DNA of 64,000 nt from Periplaneta americana (lineage: Eukaryota; Arthropoda; Insecta; Blattodea; Blattidae): the NCBI RefSeq assembly GCF_040183065.1, contig NC_091127.1, forward strand, positions 26,710,391 through 26,774,390, in the 5' to 3' direction. Of the stretch, positions 46,638 to 61,600 are shown piece after piece. A program made the position numbers and the translations under genes. Under the pieces are notes generated by a model. The model did no database searches. It had not been told where the DNA came from and saw nothing but the letters and a program-made list of their open reading frames with translations. Within the stretch, counting starts at the first letter, position 1; every line of letters starts with the position of its first letter.

Positions 46638-49600
46638 TGAAACCTCTCATTTACAGACATTGAAGGGACATAACAATCTGGCCGCATCTGGGAGGTGTCC
46701 TTTATTGGGAAGGAGGCTCTCCAGTCTAACAGTAAATTTATAATATGCATTATGTATTCCAATCTTTAAATGAAATGTATTACTGTAGTTTAATTCTAAA
46801 TGCAGTATACTGTACTACAGTAAATTCTTTGCAACTTTGAACTACAGTAGATAAGACCGAAAAAGAAAAAAAACATTACTGTGCCATGCAATTTTATTCT
46901 ACGTTTACAGTTATGCAGTACAATAATTTATAGTTTTCAACTTAACCTTTACGTTCAGGTGCCATGTCTCTCGAAACAGTAGGCCTACAACTGACTGAAG
47001 TGAAGAGAATAATCCTACTAACTCTATCATGTGTCGAATACAATTTCACGATCGCGGAAACATTGGACCCATCAGGCAGGTTAAATTTTATGACTTTGTT
47101 TATCCACCTGCTTCCAGCTAAGAAGGGGCAGCCGACTGTGCTAGTGATAGTCTACAAGACCCTTATTGTCTTCTTTCATGTTAAGGAATTTCTGTACAGT
47201 TCTCAAAAGTGAATTTTCCATTTTTATAACACATTAGGTTTTGAAACCCAAGCTCTGTCCGCAGTCAGGAGGTAAAGCAAGCTTTAGGATTGTGAAACAG
47301 CTGTCCGTGTCCGTGTCTGAGAGTGTCCATAAACGAGAGTTAAATTTATCATTATTTCTCTATTATTTCAGTTGGGACATAAAAGTCTGTCCGTATATGA
47401 GGAGTGTCCGTATCTTGGGGGTGTCCGTAAGGAGAGGTTTCACTGTATACGTTGTTCAGTAGTAAACATTTGATTAGTCATTATACAGTTCACACTTTCA
47501 CTTTAAATGCACAAGAAACATCGTATAATACATCATAGTATGTTACATGTCACTCGCCAGCCATTTGAAGAAAGATTGACACGAGCCAGGACGAACACAT
47601 ATGTGTTTTCGTAATTGCCGTCAGCCCACCGTTTACCTGCCATGAGTGCGTCAGCAGTACACAATGAAAACCCCATCGCTCCTGTCCACACCTCATCTGA
47701 TCGCTCTGTACATTCAATTACAGTCCTAATTAATAGAAAGTGAGGAAAGACTATCAACCGCATTTGACAGAACAGCCTTCCACAGCTGCTTAAAAGGCTT
47801 ACTGATAGTATTTGTCGGTATATACACCAGTTCTCTCTTTCTTTAACACAAGTTATTGGAATGGCTAATGACAACTGTATGGAGAGAATCATGTTAATTT
47901 TATTTTATTTAGTTGGTTATTTAACGACGCTGTATCAACTACTAGGTTATTTAGCGTCGATGAAATTGGTGATAGCGATATATTTGGCGAGATGAGGCCG
48001 AGGATTCGCCATAGATTACCCTGCACTCACATTATGGTTGGGGAAAATCTCGGAAAAAACCCAACCAGGTAATCAGCCCAACTGGGGATAGAACCCGTGC
48101 CTGAACGAAACTTCAGACCAGCAGGCAAGTGCCTTAACCAACTGAGCCACGCCGGTGGCTGAATCATGTTAATCATACCATTCGATTGACTTGATGATTT
48201 CGAAAAACATATTGCAAACGTAAACATTTGACCTTGACCCTACCTTACCTAACCTAACCTACTGACTGACAGTAAAAAGACTTCAGTTGCTTTGTCTCAC
48301 AACGTTCTCCATGCACCTTTAGCTTACCACGCCATTTGTATGATAAGAACAGTGCAGGGTATAATTTAATTATATCTATAGAGGTGACTAGGTGGATTTA
48401 GTCTCGGAAAACTCCGAGTAGCCTTGAAGTATTTCATGTCATGTCCTAGCTTCAGTGTTCTCGGAGTATTGTATAAGTGGTTACTCTCTCATATGTTGAT
48501 TTTTGATTTTGTAATTTAGTATCACTTACAGTAACCCAAATAAATCTTTCTAAACTTACAGAGAGAAAAAAAAACACACACACACACACACACACACAAA
48601 ACGAAAAGTGCTTACCCCCAATTGGCAAACTTTATAATGAAATTTGAATTTTGAAATCACTTCGTAGTTATACACATTTTCTTCTGTGAGATTCAGAATC
48701 CAGCCTTTAGTTGCAGCTGTGAGTTTGTACTTGTTATAGGAATCTCTTGGATGCAGATGTTTTCTCAAAATCTGATCCCATGTGCGTTGTATACCTCCGG
48801 AACTTCCAACAGGATGGATGGCAGGAGATTGGTCGTACAGAGACTATCAACAACACATTAAATCCTAATTTTGTGAAAAAGGTGAGAAATAAAAATAATA
48901 TATAAACAAAACACGTATCTTTCAGATTTTTCTTGCCTAAAGAAACAAGAGAACAGATTTCAAGAAAGAAGAAGAGCTGGGAGAATATTGTAGCCTGCAT
49001 GTAATGAGTTTTATGATTAACTTTCGTGTTTACTTATTGTCTACACTTCTTAACATCAAGTTTCCTTTAGCTCGTAGGTGGAGCATGAGCCGGGGGGGGG
49101 GGGAGGTGTAGGAGACCCTTGTGTGAGCGATTGAGGGGTCTCAAGCAACTGGTGGACTGGTACACCTCATTCTCATTCATCCCATAATAGGCCCTGTTGA
49201 GCTGATGTGCTGAAGGGTCGTCCCTAATCTGACCGTAGCCACTCAATACTACTGCTATACATTACTTTAACTATTGTACAAATTACTGTATACAATGCAC
49301 ACACATGAAACAAACACTTATTCAAAGATAATATTTTAAAAAATCAATCTGATTTACTACATTACAGCAGGTACTTGAAGTGTTCATTAGAAAACAACAG
49401 TAAGAGAGAGTTTAAGCATCACTGTCTACTGATTTGAAGAAACCAATTGAAAGGTCTGGTGCAAGACTGGGGTACAGCTCAGTTACTTTATAGTGACAGC
49501 TCATTGACGCGAGAGAGGAGAAGGTTCGACTGTGGGAGGGAGACCGATCTGAGACGGAGCGAATGGAGGGAGGGAAATAGTCACATTAGACATGAAGTTT

Positions 49601-52600
49601 CACGTTGCAGCGTCTGCATAATTTTGAGCTCCTGTGACTGTGTTCACTTCATACTCTGGAACAATAGTCACTAATAAACACTAATGTGGAAATACAATGA
49701 GCAGCAGTGCGGAACAATAGTCACTAATAAACACTAATGTGGAAATACAATGAGCAGCAGTGCGGAACAATAGTCACTAATAAACACTAATGTGGAAATA
49801 CAATGAGCAGCAGTGCGGAACAATAGTCACTAATAAACACTAATGTGGAAATACAATGAGCAGCAGTGCAGAACAATAGTCACTAATAAACACTAATGTG
49901 GAAATACAATGAGCAGCAGTGCGGAACAATAGTCACTAATAAACACTAATGTGGAAATACAATGAGCAGCAGTTCGGAACAATAGTCACTAATAAACACT
50001 AATGTGGAAATACAATGAGCAGCAGTTCGGAACAATAGTCACTAATAAACACTAATGTGGAAATACAATGAGCAGCAGTTCGGAACAATAGTCACTAATA
50101 AACACTAATGTGGAAATACAATGAGCAGCAGTTCGGAACAATAGTCACTAATAAACACTAATGTGGAAATACAATGAGCAGCAGTTCGGAACAATAGTCA
50201 CTAATAAACACTAACGTGGAAATACAATGCGCAGCATTGCGGAACAATAGTCACTAATAAACACTAATGTGGAAATACAATGAGCAGCAGTTCGGAACAA
50301 TAGTCACTAATAAACACTAATGTGGAAATACAATGAGCAGCAGTTCGGAACAATAGTCACTAATAAACACTAACGTGGAAATACAATGCGCAGCATTGCG
50401 GAACAATAGTCACTAATAAACACTAATGTGGAAATACAATGAGCAGCAGTTCGGAACAATAGTCACTAATAAACACTAACGTGGAAATACAATGCGCAGC
50501 ATTGCGGAACAATAGTCACTAATAAACACTAATGTGGAAATACAATGAGCAGCAGTTCGGAACAATAGTCACTAATAAACACTAACGTGGAAATACAATG
50601 CGCAGCATTGCGGAACAATAGTCACTAATAAACACTAACGTGGAAATACAATGCGCAGCATTGCGGAACAATAGTCACTAATAAACACTAATGTGGAAAT
50701 ACAATGAGCAGCAGTTCGGAACAATAGTCACTAATAAACACTAATGTGGAAATACAATGAGCAGCAGTGCGGAACAATAGTCACTAATAAACACTAATGT
50801 GGAAATACAATGATCAGCAGTTCGGAACAATAGTCACTAATAAACACTAATGTGGAAATACAATGAGCAGCAGTGCAGAACAATAGTCACTAATAAACAC
50901 TAATGTGGAAATACAATGAGCAGCAGTGCAGAACAATAGTCACTAATAAACACTAATGTGGAAATACAATGAGCAGCAGTTCGGAACAATAGTCACTAAT
51001 AAACACTAATGTGGAAATACAATGAGCAGCAGTGCGGAACAATAGTCACTAATAAACACTAATGTGGAAATACAATGATCAGCAGTTCGGAACAATAGTC
51101 ACTAATAAACACTAATGTGGAAATACAATGAGCAGCAGTGCAGAACAATAGTCACTAATACACACTAATGTGGAAATACAATGAGCAGCAGTTCGGAACA
51201 ATAGTCACTAATAAACACTAATGTGGAAATACAATGAGCAGCAGTGCGGAACAATAGTCACTAATAAACACTAATGTGGAAATACAATGAGTAGCAGTGC
51301 GGAACAATAGTCACTAATACACACTAATGTGGAAATACAATGAGTAGCAGTGCGGAACAATAGTCACTAATACACACTAATGTGGAAATACAATGAGTAG
51401 CAGTGCGGAACAATAGTCACTAATACACACTAATGTGGAAATACAATGAGCAGCAATCAGATCACAGTTAATCACTAATTAAGAGTGAAATATACTCATG
51501 CAGAAATACCGGTAATGTTCATCAGTGCTTCACTGTTACCTTTCCCATCAACATCATCATCCATGTAAAAGAAGGAGCGGCCTTCTTCCCTGTACTTCTT
51601 TATTTTCCTCAAATACTGCAAACTTTTGGCCCTAATGCTGTGATGCTCCACCAGAATTTAGCGATTATTTTGTGTTTTTATTTTCCTAATAAAATCCTAA
51701 TTTCATAATAACTTTCCTCAAAGTCGAGATACCTCCCTGAAAGTCGATAGTCTTCCAATTTCAATAATATATATTTTTTTAAAGTATGGGCCGCTGTTCT
51801 GTGAAATATAGAACTCGTGTTATGGTTTGTCTTATGACAGCTTCATTAAAGTTGTCCACAGTTGATTTTGGTGCCGATTATCAATGTCTTTAGTCTCCCT
51901 TATTATTTGACTAACACAGCTCTCAGACACAGCCGTAAACTCTGTTACAAGTTTTCCAACATTTGTTACGTTTTTTCTTCCGACGCTATCTACATAAAGC
52001 GCTACACATTGCTCACGACTTCTCGCGACTGCGAATGCAATACCCGACCTTTCAGTTTACTTCTAACAGGCAGCATTTCCACAAACAGAAAATAGCAGTG
52101 AATCTAGATAATAAATACTACACACTAAACAATACAAAACAGAAGCACTACAATTATTTAAGTAACTAAATGAAATGTACGTAACAAACACACTAAATTG
52201 CAATATACAAGACAGTGGTGGTGTAGTAAGTCCTTAGCACGACTGTATGTCCACACTAATGCTCCCGAGATGTGACAGCTAGCGCAGCCACGGGAAGACT
52301 AAAATGAACACCCCTTCGAACAAGCAGTGAACTCGCCTAAACCACTGCATCGCCAGGCCAGAGCTGTCACCATAAAGTAACTGGCCTGTAACTACATTTT
52401 ACCATATTTGTCAGGAGTGACAATAATTAAGTGCCTCCCTCTTGCACCAAACACATAAGCGCGGTAAGTTTCAATCTCTGTGACAAGCTCAATTTCCAGT
52501 GGATCTACCTCGTTCTTGTACCAAACATGCCACTAATTTTTCTCTATAGACAGAAGAAATTAAATTTTATGAATTTTGGAGTTACCTCCCTTTTGCACCA

Positions 52601-55600
52601 ACCCCTTTAGTTACTGCAATGAGCGATTCGGGAAGTGGGATTTCTATGACTTAAGCTTTGCACTTCAGTCCCTTTGTAAAATATAAATTTTAGTTTTTTA
52701 TTGCTCTCTGAGCGAAAATAATAAATGTAGGCTTGCTCTGCAAGTTTTCTCAAGAATTTTCCAGGACATTTCTGAAAACGTTCATTAATGTCCTAAAGCT
52801 TTTCACATATTAACATTGTAAGATTTTTTCAATCTTTTTATTCAGCACTGAACCTGTTGTTTTGAATTTATTAACTAGTTTATGAATAATATAACATATT
52901 CGAGCTTTTACTCCGGGAAATTGTTCACGAAAATCTCGTTATTCTTCTTGCAGATTTGTATTTGTATTTAATGAACTTACAAACACAAGAAAATATGCGC
53001 CTCAGCAGTTAGACGAAAACCATCGATCGCAACAAGAATAAAGTATGCATTACAAAAAACGAAAGTAGACTGATGAAAGCCAAGGACTGCTTCATAGGAC
53101 AAAGACAGATCCCACTAAGATATTAAAATAATTGCTATACAAGCAGATAGGTAAAAATAATCTCAACAGTTAATGTATTGAATCTTTTTTTGCAAATTAA
53201 ACTGTTTAGCCATGAATTTAAATTGAATAATGGCGAAAATTGTTGAAATCTTGCAATGCAGCTCACGTCACATGTTACCAGCTGACAAGCAAACATTCTG
53301 ATGGGGGCAGATAAAAAAGTTAAATTTTTTTCTTCCACCATGTTAATAATGTCAAAAGAAGTGCTTATACAAATTTTGACCACTTGACCGCAATTACGAA
53401 GGCCGTAAAAAAATTAATTCGCCAAGGGCTGTTAACAGAAAAAAAAACATAATTTCATTTCACAAATTTATTGGAACGGACACAGCTTGTTGAGCTATTT
53501 TTCAACATATTTTCCATCGGAATTGAGACATTTCTCATATCATGGGATCGACAGAGAGAGGTGCAGGCGCAGTCAAACGCTGGTTCTGATCTGAGGCGGC
53601 TGACTTCTACAACACAAAAATTGATCCCATGGTATGACAAATGTCTCAATTCCAGAGGGGGATATGTTGACAATAGCACAACAATTGCTGTATCTGTTTC
53701 AATAAATATTTCCATGAAATTGTGCTTTTTTTCTATAAACGGCATTATTAACATGGTGGAAGAAAAAAAGTAACTTTTTTATCTGCCCCCATCAGAAGGT
53801 TTGCTTGTGAGTACAGCAGAGGGAGAGGGGAAGGTAAGGAGTGCAGGCTGTGCTTGCTTACAGTTATTGCAGTACTGTGATGTTGCCAAATGCTTCATAG
53901 AAACATAACAATTTCCTCTAAAACGGTGAATGTTAGAGAAAGACTTATCTAGATTTTTCATACCTCTCTCCATGATCTACATGTATTACCAGTTTCATTT
54001 TGGTGCAGAGATTACCATCCACTCTGTATGTTTACTTCCACGTTGTTCTGTACTTTAAAAAAAGAACAGATATCTTGCGAACTCATTGTCACATGAAGTG
54101 AACTGAACTCTCTCTCTAGAAAACTTAATATTCCAGGCTGTCCCAGTTCTTTTTTATCCATATTATGAAAAGATAAATCGCATAATGAATGCCTATACTT
54201 AGAATCATAACATTTACGTTGATTTGCATATTAATTTGCAGATAAACCTATTAAACTTCTCAGAATTATGCTTTCCTCATACGTAATGCTAAAGAGAGAC
54301 AGTAGCCTATATCACTTTGACTCGGGGGAGCACTGTCCATGGCTCCCCCCCACCATCCCATGTATCTCCAGCAGTGAATCCTATCATAATTTGCAAAACT
54401 TCATTCTGGATGGTTTTTGAGATACCCTTAAACACAGTGGCTCTCTCCAGGTGAACTTCTAGTGACGTATTTAGCACTGCACTGATATTAATTCATCATC
54501 ATCCTTAGCTCGACAACCCATCATGGGTCCTGGCTGTCCATAGGAGTTTCCGCCATTCATCCCTATTTCTAGCAACACTCATCCAGTTTTTAACTCCAGT
54601 AGTTCTGGCATCCTCCCTGATGCCATCCTCCCATCTGACCTTCGGTCTTCCTCTTCGTCTACTTCCCCCTGGTTCATATCGGAGGACTCTGATGGCTGGT
54701 CTCGAGTCCTCTAATCTCATTATATGACCAGCTCATCTCAGGCGTCCCATTTTTATAAAAGATGTTATACTGGGTTCACTGAATAGTTCATATAATTCAT
54801 GATTATACTGGGCTCTCCATTCGTTATCTACATAGACTGGCCCAAAGATCGACCTTAAAACCTTCCGTTCAAAAATGTTTAATCTATGTATATCCTTTTT
54901 CATCAATGTCCAGGCTTCTGAGGCATAAGTGAGGACTGGTCTTATCAAAGTTTTATATATCCTAATTTTGCTTTGGGGGGTTAATATTTTAGATCTAATG
55001 TGTCTCATGAGACCATAGTAGCATCTATTAGCGAGGAAGATCCTTTTACCAATTTCAAGGCTCATATTGTCCTGACTAACTACAGAGCCCAAATAACTAA
55101 AATTAGTTACTCGATCAAATTTATAGTTTCCAATCTCCAAGAAACCATCTGAACCACAAGCCCTATTTGGGTTAGATATCATGTACTTGGTCTTCTTTTC
55201 ATTCACGTGTAGTCCCATCCTCTGCTGCGTCCAGTAGAGAGTTAAATGCATCTACCGGTGCTGTTCTTGTTCTAGCAACAATATCGATGTCATCTGCATA
55301 GGCTAGGAACTGATATTAATTAAGCCTGGGAAAACATCAGGATTCGATAATGACAAATTCATCATGCCTTCCTCTTAAAGGGCTAACTCAGATGCATCAC
55401 AACATCGAATACTGTTTATAATAATGTTCAGAACATACTGTTGTGCTATACTTAATCATTATGCAAAGTGATTCTCCTCCTGTACTCACAGTCCAATTGC
55501 TGTAATTTGTAACGCCCAAGAATGCGAAAATGAAAACAGTCTGGATGTGCTGTTTTGAAGATTCGTGCTTTTTTATTTTATCTATTAAGTGATTTTAAGT

Positions 55601-58600
55601 CTTTCACTCTAAACCGTGTCCACAGATTTTCTCCAGTGAAACTATATAATGTATTTCTGATTTCACATCTATACAACCGGTTGTGCGTTTATCATACACT
55701 TTGCTCTAGAACATACCTGCACAAACAGCACTCAACAAGCGTGTGCGCTCCTTCGGAGCAGGAGAGCCGTGTTTTCCGCTCGCCGAAACAGAGAGGAAGA
55801 TACGTCAGAATGACATATACTTGCATTAGGTAGAGGAGAGGGGAAACGACCACTCAGCTATCTAGTGGAGTGCAGTGTGTATTCTCAGTAACTGTTTCAC
55901 GTTGCTTACCTACTGCTACAGTACAGTATGGAGGAATCTAAAAGACGGAACATAACATTTAACGATTTACGGCTCGAACTTATTGATCTTCAATGTGACC
56001 TAAGGGCTAAAAATCGTTTGAATAATACTACTAGCCTGGTTGAGTTTTACAAGACTAAACATTAGCAATAATATCCACGACTACACAGGTTGGCTGTGAA
56101 AATGATTGCTATGTTTGGCTCAACATTTATATTTGTGAGCAACTGTTTTCTATAATCAACTTTAATAAAGGCAGGCATGGAACATCTTTAACTGATGTTT
56201 CATTATGATCAGTAGACTACTGTTCTTTTCAGCTGCCAACAGCATAAAACCCTGTTTTGATGTACTGACTAAATAAAAATATAACAAAATGATATTGTAC
56301 ATTTAAGTAGCTATAGAATTTCTATTATTTCTGTAAAATAAATATTTCTTTATTAATTAATAATAGTCCAAGATAGTTTTGCAAACACTGAACGGGAATT
56401 CATTTAATAATAGTTTTGCAAACACTGAATGGGAATTCATTTCATAAACACTCGTAATAATACTTTCTTTTATGTACATTTTGTACGAGATATCACCCCT
56501 TCTTCCAGTCCACCCTTATACAGAGCGCAGTCAATATCTGCCTCCGCTCATGAGCTGTGAGCCGGCTCGGAGAGCGCAAACCTTGTGCAGGCCTGCTCTA
56601 GAAATTTCGCGTGAATCATCAGTTTTTGCACTTAACTGTTTATCTTATATTTAAAACTGGTGTTAGTCTTCTTAGATTCATGATTCCTAACTTTTCTTCT
56701 AGAGAAAGCAATGAAAAAGGCTTAGATTGCAAAGAAATTACAGAATTAATTGTTTTAAACTCGTGGAACAAGCAATAACAACATACCACACACCAAAATT
56801 ACCACTTCCACAGTTGCTAAGAGATTACAACGCAGATCACTTTCGTGAATCTGCTTTCATAAAGGAAGGAAGCATGCACAAGAATAATGCGATGTTTTAT
56901 TCTGTCAACATCACAAGAGAACTGTAACGTGCTGTCCTAACAGCTTGCCTGTAGTTAATGGTTGAAAATGTTAATACTCAGCAGATTGCTGTTTCCAAAG
57001 AGATTGCTGTTTAGATAGAAAGCATTATATTGTGGCAGCGACGTGAGATTCGAACTCACGACCAGTGTCCCGCAAAAAAGCAGATCGCACGGGGACGGCG
57101 CGCGGCGGAGAGAAGTAAGGGGAAAGGGCCTACGCGGCGAGAGAGTGGAGAGAGAGAGAGTGCGCGCGCATCTGGTGCTGGTAGAGAGGAGAGGGCTCTG
57201 GAAATTTCTGGAGTGCCATCTCTAGAGACGCGTGGAACTTTCGAGGCTACATCGCTGTGGTTATAAATTACGGACGCGAAGGAACGACGAGAGAGTTTTC
57301 AGTTGATTAGTCAGCCAGTCAGTGAGAAAGCCAGAGCAAGCAAGCCAGTCTTGTGTAAATTCGACTCGAGTGTGCGTCCGCAACTGCGTCAGCATCCGAA
57401 GGCCTGAGTTCGAGTGCAGTGGACCGCAGTTGGAGGGACCTGAGTTTGAGTACAGTGAACTGTCTCTGAAGGTCTGTGGTTCGAGATACTGTGAACTCGA
57501 GTGACTGAGCTAGAAGAACTGTGAACTGAGAACTAATAGTTCTGATTTGTAAATAGTGCTTTGTAAATAGTAGTTAAGATTAACAGTTCATTGTTGTTCG
57601 TAATAGTCTAAGTAAATTGTCATTGCCGTCAGTGGAGTGCTATAACGAATCCTGTGTTGAGTGAAAAACCAATTGTTGACGAGAGCATTTAAGGTGAATT
57701 GTATGTAGAAAGGAATTATTGTTGTGACGAATAAATTACATTGTTGTTACTAATAAAATTTACAATATTTTCAAAATCTCAATACATAAAGTCATTTGAA
57801 CATATGAAAAACTGGTGATTGTGTAAACCTGCAACACCTCATAGAAATTCAATTGCAAGAGAATGATAGGATCATAAAAAAGATTAATTGAATAGTTGGA
57901 TTTGGCAAGTCCTGTACACATTTGCATGTATGTGTGTGTATGTGAGTGTCTGTGTGCGTGCACTTCTTGCTCTTTGCTTAATATCACGTCCTTGTATTTG
58001 TACCAGGGCACTCACGGCCAGCATAATGCATGACTTCCACCATAACATCACAGTTGAGCATGCTGAATTAACATGGTGGCAGAAGACTGGCCAAGAGCTG
58101 CAATTAGAGTTAAAGTAAGTTGCTTTATTCATCTAGTAAGAAAATGTACATTCTCTAATCAGAGAAGTTTTTATTTTAAAGTTAAATTATCTATTCGATG
58201 TTTCTACATTTTATCGTATTAAATTCGCCTAGAACAAGAGACGTGATCTAATATTGTATTTTAGTGAAGTGTTATTCTGTAGACAGAATTACCAATGACA
58301 ATAACATCTGAGCACACCGTACGTAACTTTTTATCAATTTCAATTCTGAAAATGACATTTCTACTAAAGCTACTATAACAGGAAGCATTAATAGAATTTA
58401 TGCTCGACCATGCCGAAATGTAGTAATTATACACCTGGTAGCAGTCCTTTACTGCACCTCATTAAAGTTCAGGTTTTCGATTATTCTCGGATATGCAATC
58501 GAAAGACAACTAGGGAAACGTCACGGAGGCTGGAAATCCAATACTGTCGCAGAAGGTTATGTTCTGTTACTATAATAATTAGCGTTAATTGTAAATAATA

Positions 58601-61600
58601 TTCAAATAAATTCAATTTGTCATCTCGTTTTTCAATGTCGAATTTAATTTCAAGGTTATATCAAGATTAATTTTTATCTTACTCTCTAGATTATATCAAG
58701 GTCGTCGACATTCGTTTCCCTGAAAAAATCAATACTTTCGCGTCTGCGCACATCTCACAATTTATGAGGTAGCCTATTGCACTCACTCACATAACAATAA
58801 CATGAATACTTATGAATAATTTCAGGTTAGAAATATGGTCGAGCATAAAAAGTCGTATGAAACTTGCCTATAATGGTAATTAAGACTCTCATATGAAAAT
58901 TATGAAACTCGCGCTCGTTTCATAAACATCCTCGCGTCTTAATTACTACCATTATAGGCTCGTTGCATAATGTACTATTTTGACACTTATACTCATTGGG
59001 ATACACTTCAAATAATGTACTTTTTATCAGTGCATAAGCGTCTGAATTTCAACTCAAGTACACATACTGGTACTACATTTATATTAAGAGTTGGATAGAT
59101 TACAGACTTTCTTTAGTTGCCTGTAAAGAGCCCCATACACGCAAAGACAAAGAATCATAGGAGACTTAGCTGTACAGGTATGTCTATACTTGTTTTTTAG
59201 AAATCGCACATGACAGGAGCATTGCGATCAGAAAAACAATAATGTCACATAGCGTGATAGGCCTGTTGCTATGGTAACAACGGGTCCACACCTGTGGAGT
59301 AATGGTCAGCGCATCTGGCCGCGAAACCAGGTGGCCCGGGTTCGATTCCCGGTCGGGGCAAGTTACCTGGTTGAGGTTTTTTCCGGGGTTTTCCCTCAAC
59401 CCAATATGAGCAAATGCTGGGTAACTTTCGGTGCTGGACCCCGGACTCATTTCACCGGCATTATCACTTTCATCTCATTCAGACGCTAAATAACCTCAGA
59501 TGTTGATAAAGCATCGTAAAATAAACTACTAAAATAAAAAAATGGTAACAACGGTTCAGTTGCCAAACTTACCGTTCCCATGTGGGGAGTGCTTAATAGC
59601 TCTCTTGGTGACACTTATTGTGCACACAGTGTTAGCATTGGTACGTTTCGTCTTTGATTCTCTGTCGATTTTTGTACTGTTTTCTTACCTTCGTGTCAAT
59701 TGTCAATGAATGTTTTAATGTCAGCCATCTTACATAATTGGTCAGTACATCTTTTCAACGATCTTTCCAAATTTCTCTTGCCAAATTGGTGTGCAGTGAA
59801 CAATTGACCTTGCTTACCTGTTGTTCATCCTCCGTAGTACATGCCATGTCTGCTGTGTTCTACTGTATATTGCTCGATTTTACATTTACTAATTCTTTTC
59901 TTAATTTTTTTTAACAATCTGTAACCTCCCAGTGCTGTTAGAAATTTAATTTCTGAAGACTGTAATTTCTGTATACGAAATTTCCTTATAGTTCAAGCCT
60001 CTGATCCACATAATGACGTTAGGATTGCCATAATTTCATGCAATTTGATTTGGGTATCTTTTGTTATTTTAGAACGTGAAGTTTTAAGTCCCTCAGATGC
60101 GTTGAAATGTGTTTTTTTTTATTCTGATCTGACATATAGCTTAAAGTATAACCTAAGAATTTAAATTTCGAAACTTATTCTATGGGTTTGTTGTCAGTGA
60201 TAATATGATCTGTGCCTCTAAAAGCCATTTCTTTCGTTTTAGTGTTCGAAATTTTCATATTGAATATATATTTGTACATTATAGATGAGTATCGGCAAAA
60301 GACTACAATTTTGTTTTAATCCTGTGTAGTGATTTCTTTTCTAGCTATGATTTTTCTCTGTAATTGTAAGTAAAAGTTGGTCTTTCTACATAATTTTATT
60401 GAATTTATTAAATGTTGGGTGTTATTGTGTGTGATGTAATATGTCCCAGAGCTCGTTTGTTCCTACTCCGCCAAACACTTTTTCGTCATATGTGAAGCGA
60501 AAGTGGGTTGGTAGATTTAAATTCACGTCTTTTCTCAATTAGCAATTTTGTTCTAAAGATTCCATTGAGTCAAGATCTTCCTCTTTTAAAGCCATATTGT
60601 TCTTCTGATAGTTTTGCTTCTGTTATTGTGGACAATCTTATATTTATTATTTTTGCTTATATTTTATAACCTGCATTTAATAATTTTAAACATGCCAAAA
60701 GTTTGTGATTTGACTCATTTCCCAACATGTATTAATTATATCTAAATATCTACATTTTATACTTGTGGGGGCGTATTTTAATAGTTCAAAATTTATGTTA
60801 TCAATACCAGTTGCTTTTTCATTTTTCATAAAATTTACAATATCGTTCAATTCGTTAAATTCTATATTATCAATATCTGCGTATGTTAGACCTATCCCTT
60901 CATTTACATGATCTGCATTTGTATGTAATTTTTCAAAATAGTACTATCCTATGCGACTTATATACTTGCAGTATCTTTCCTTTTTCTTTATTTAAATGCC
61001 AGTGTTCCATAATCTTGTAAACGAGATTCTGTCTTCCATGAATATCATGTTCTAATGTGCTAACATAGCGATCCCAGATTATTTCCTATTAATTTGGTAG
61101 ACAGCTCTTTTGAGTTTTGTACATGTTTTATATTAGTCCGCTTGTTTATTTGAATTTTGTAAATATTGTTTTTTTCTTCTCTTTAATTAATCCTTGCAGT
61201 TCATTCCAAACTTGTAATTTTTTTTACCATTTCTGTGTTTCTTTTGAGCCCAAAATCTTTATTTGCAGTTTTAAAACTCTTGTAGATCTTTCCAGTCTCT
61301 TTCAGTACTTAAAGTTACTGCTCTGTGAGTAATGTAGGTATTTAGAGGCGACGGCATTTCGGAAGGCGGTTGTCTGCTAGCGTTTGCATCGAGAGAGACA
61401 GATAGAGAGAGCAAGGCAGTGTACAACATTGCCACATCGTACTTCACGAGCACGTGCAATACAAATAGTGCAGGAGAGAATTTAAATTATCAAAAGATAA
61501 TAATGACCTTAGCTGTTGACTACTGTAAGCATGACACCAAACAAACCCTCTTTCCTTCACTAACAATATTCTTTACACGGTTCTCAATCCCACACCACAT

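Noticed and set aside
48242-48265. Interstitial telomere repeat (CCTAA)n
   Set aside because: Only about three units of ACCTA; too short to separate from chance.
49658-51458. Possible CRISPR-like array
   Set aside because: The repeats are contiguous 53-bp units with no unique spacers, in an animal intron; it is a minisatellite.
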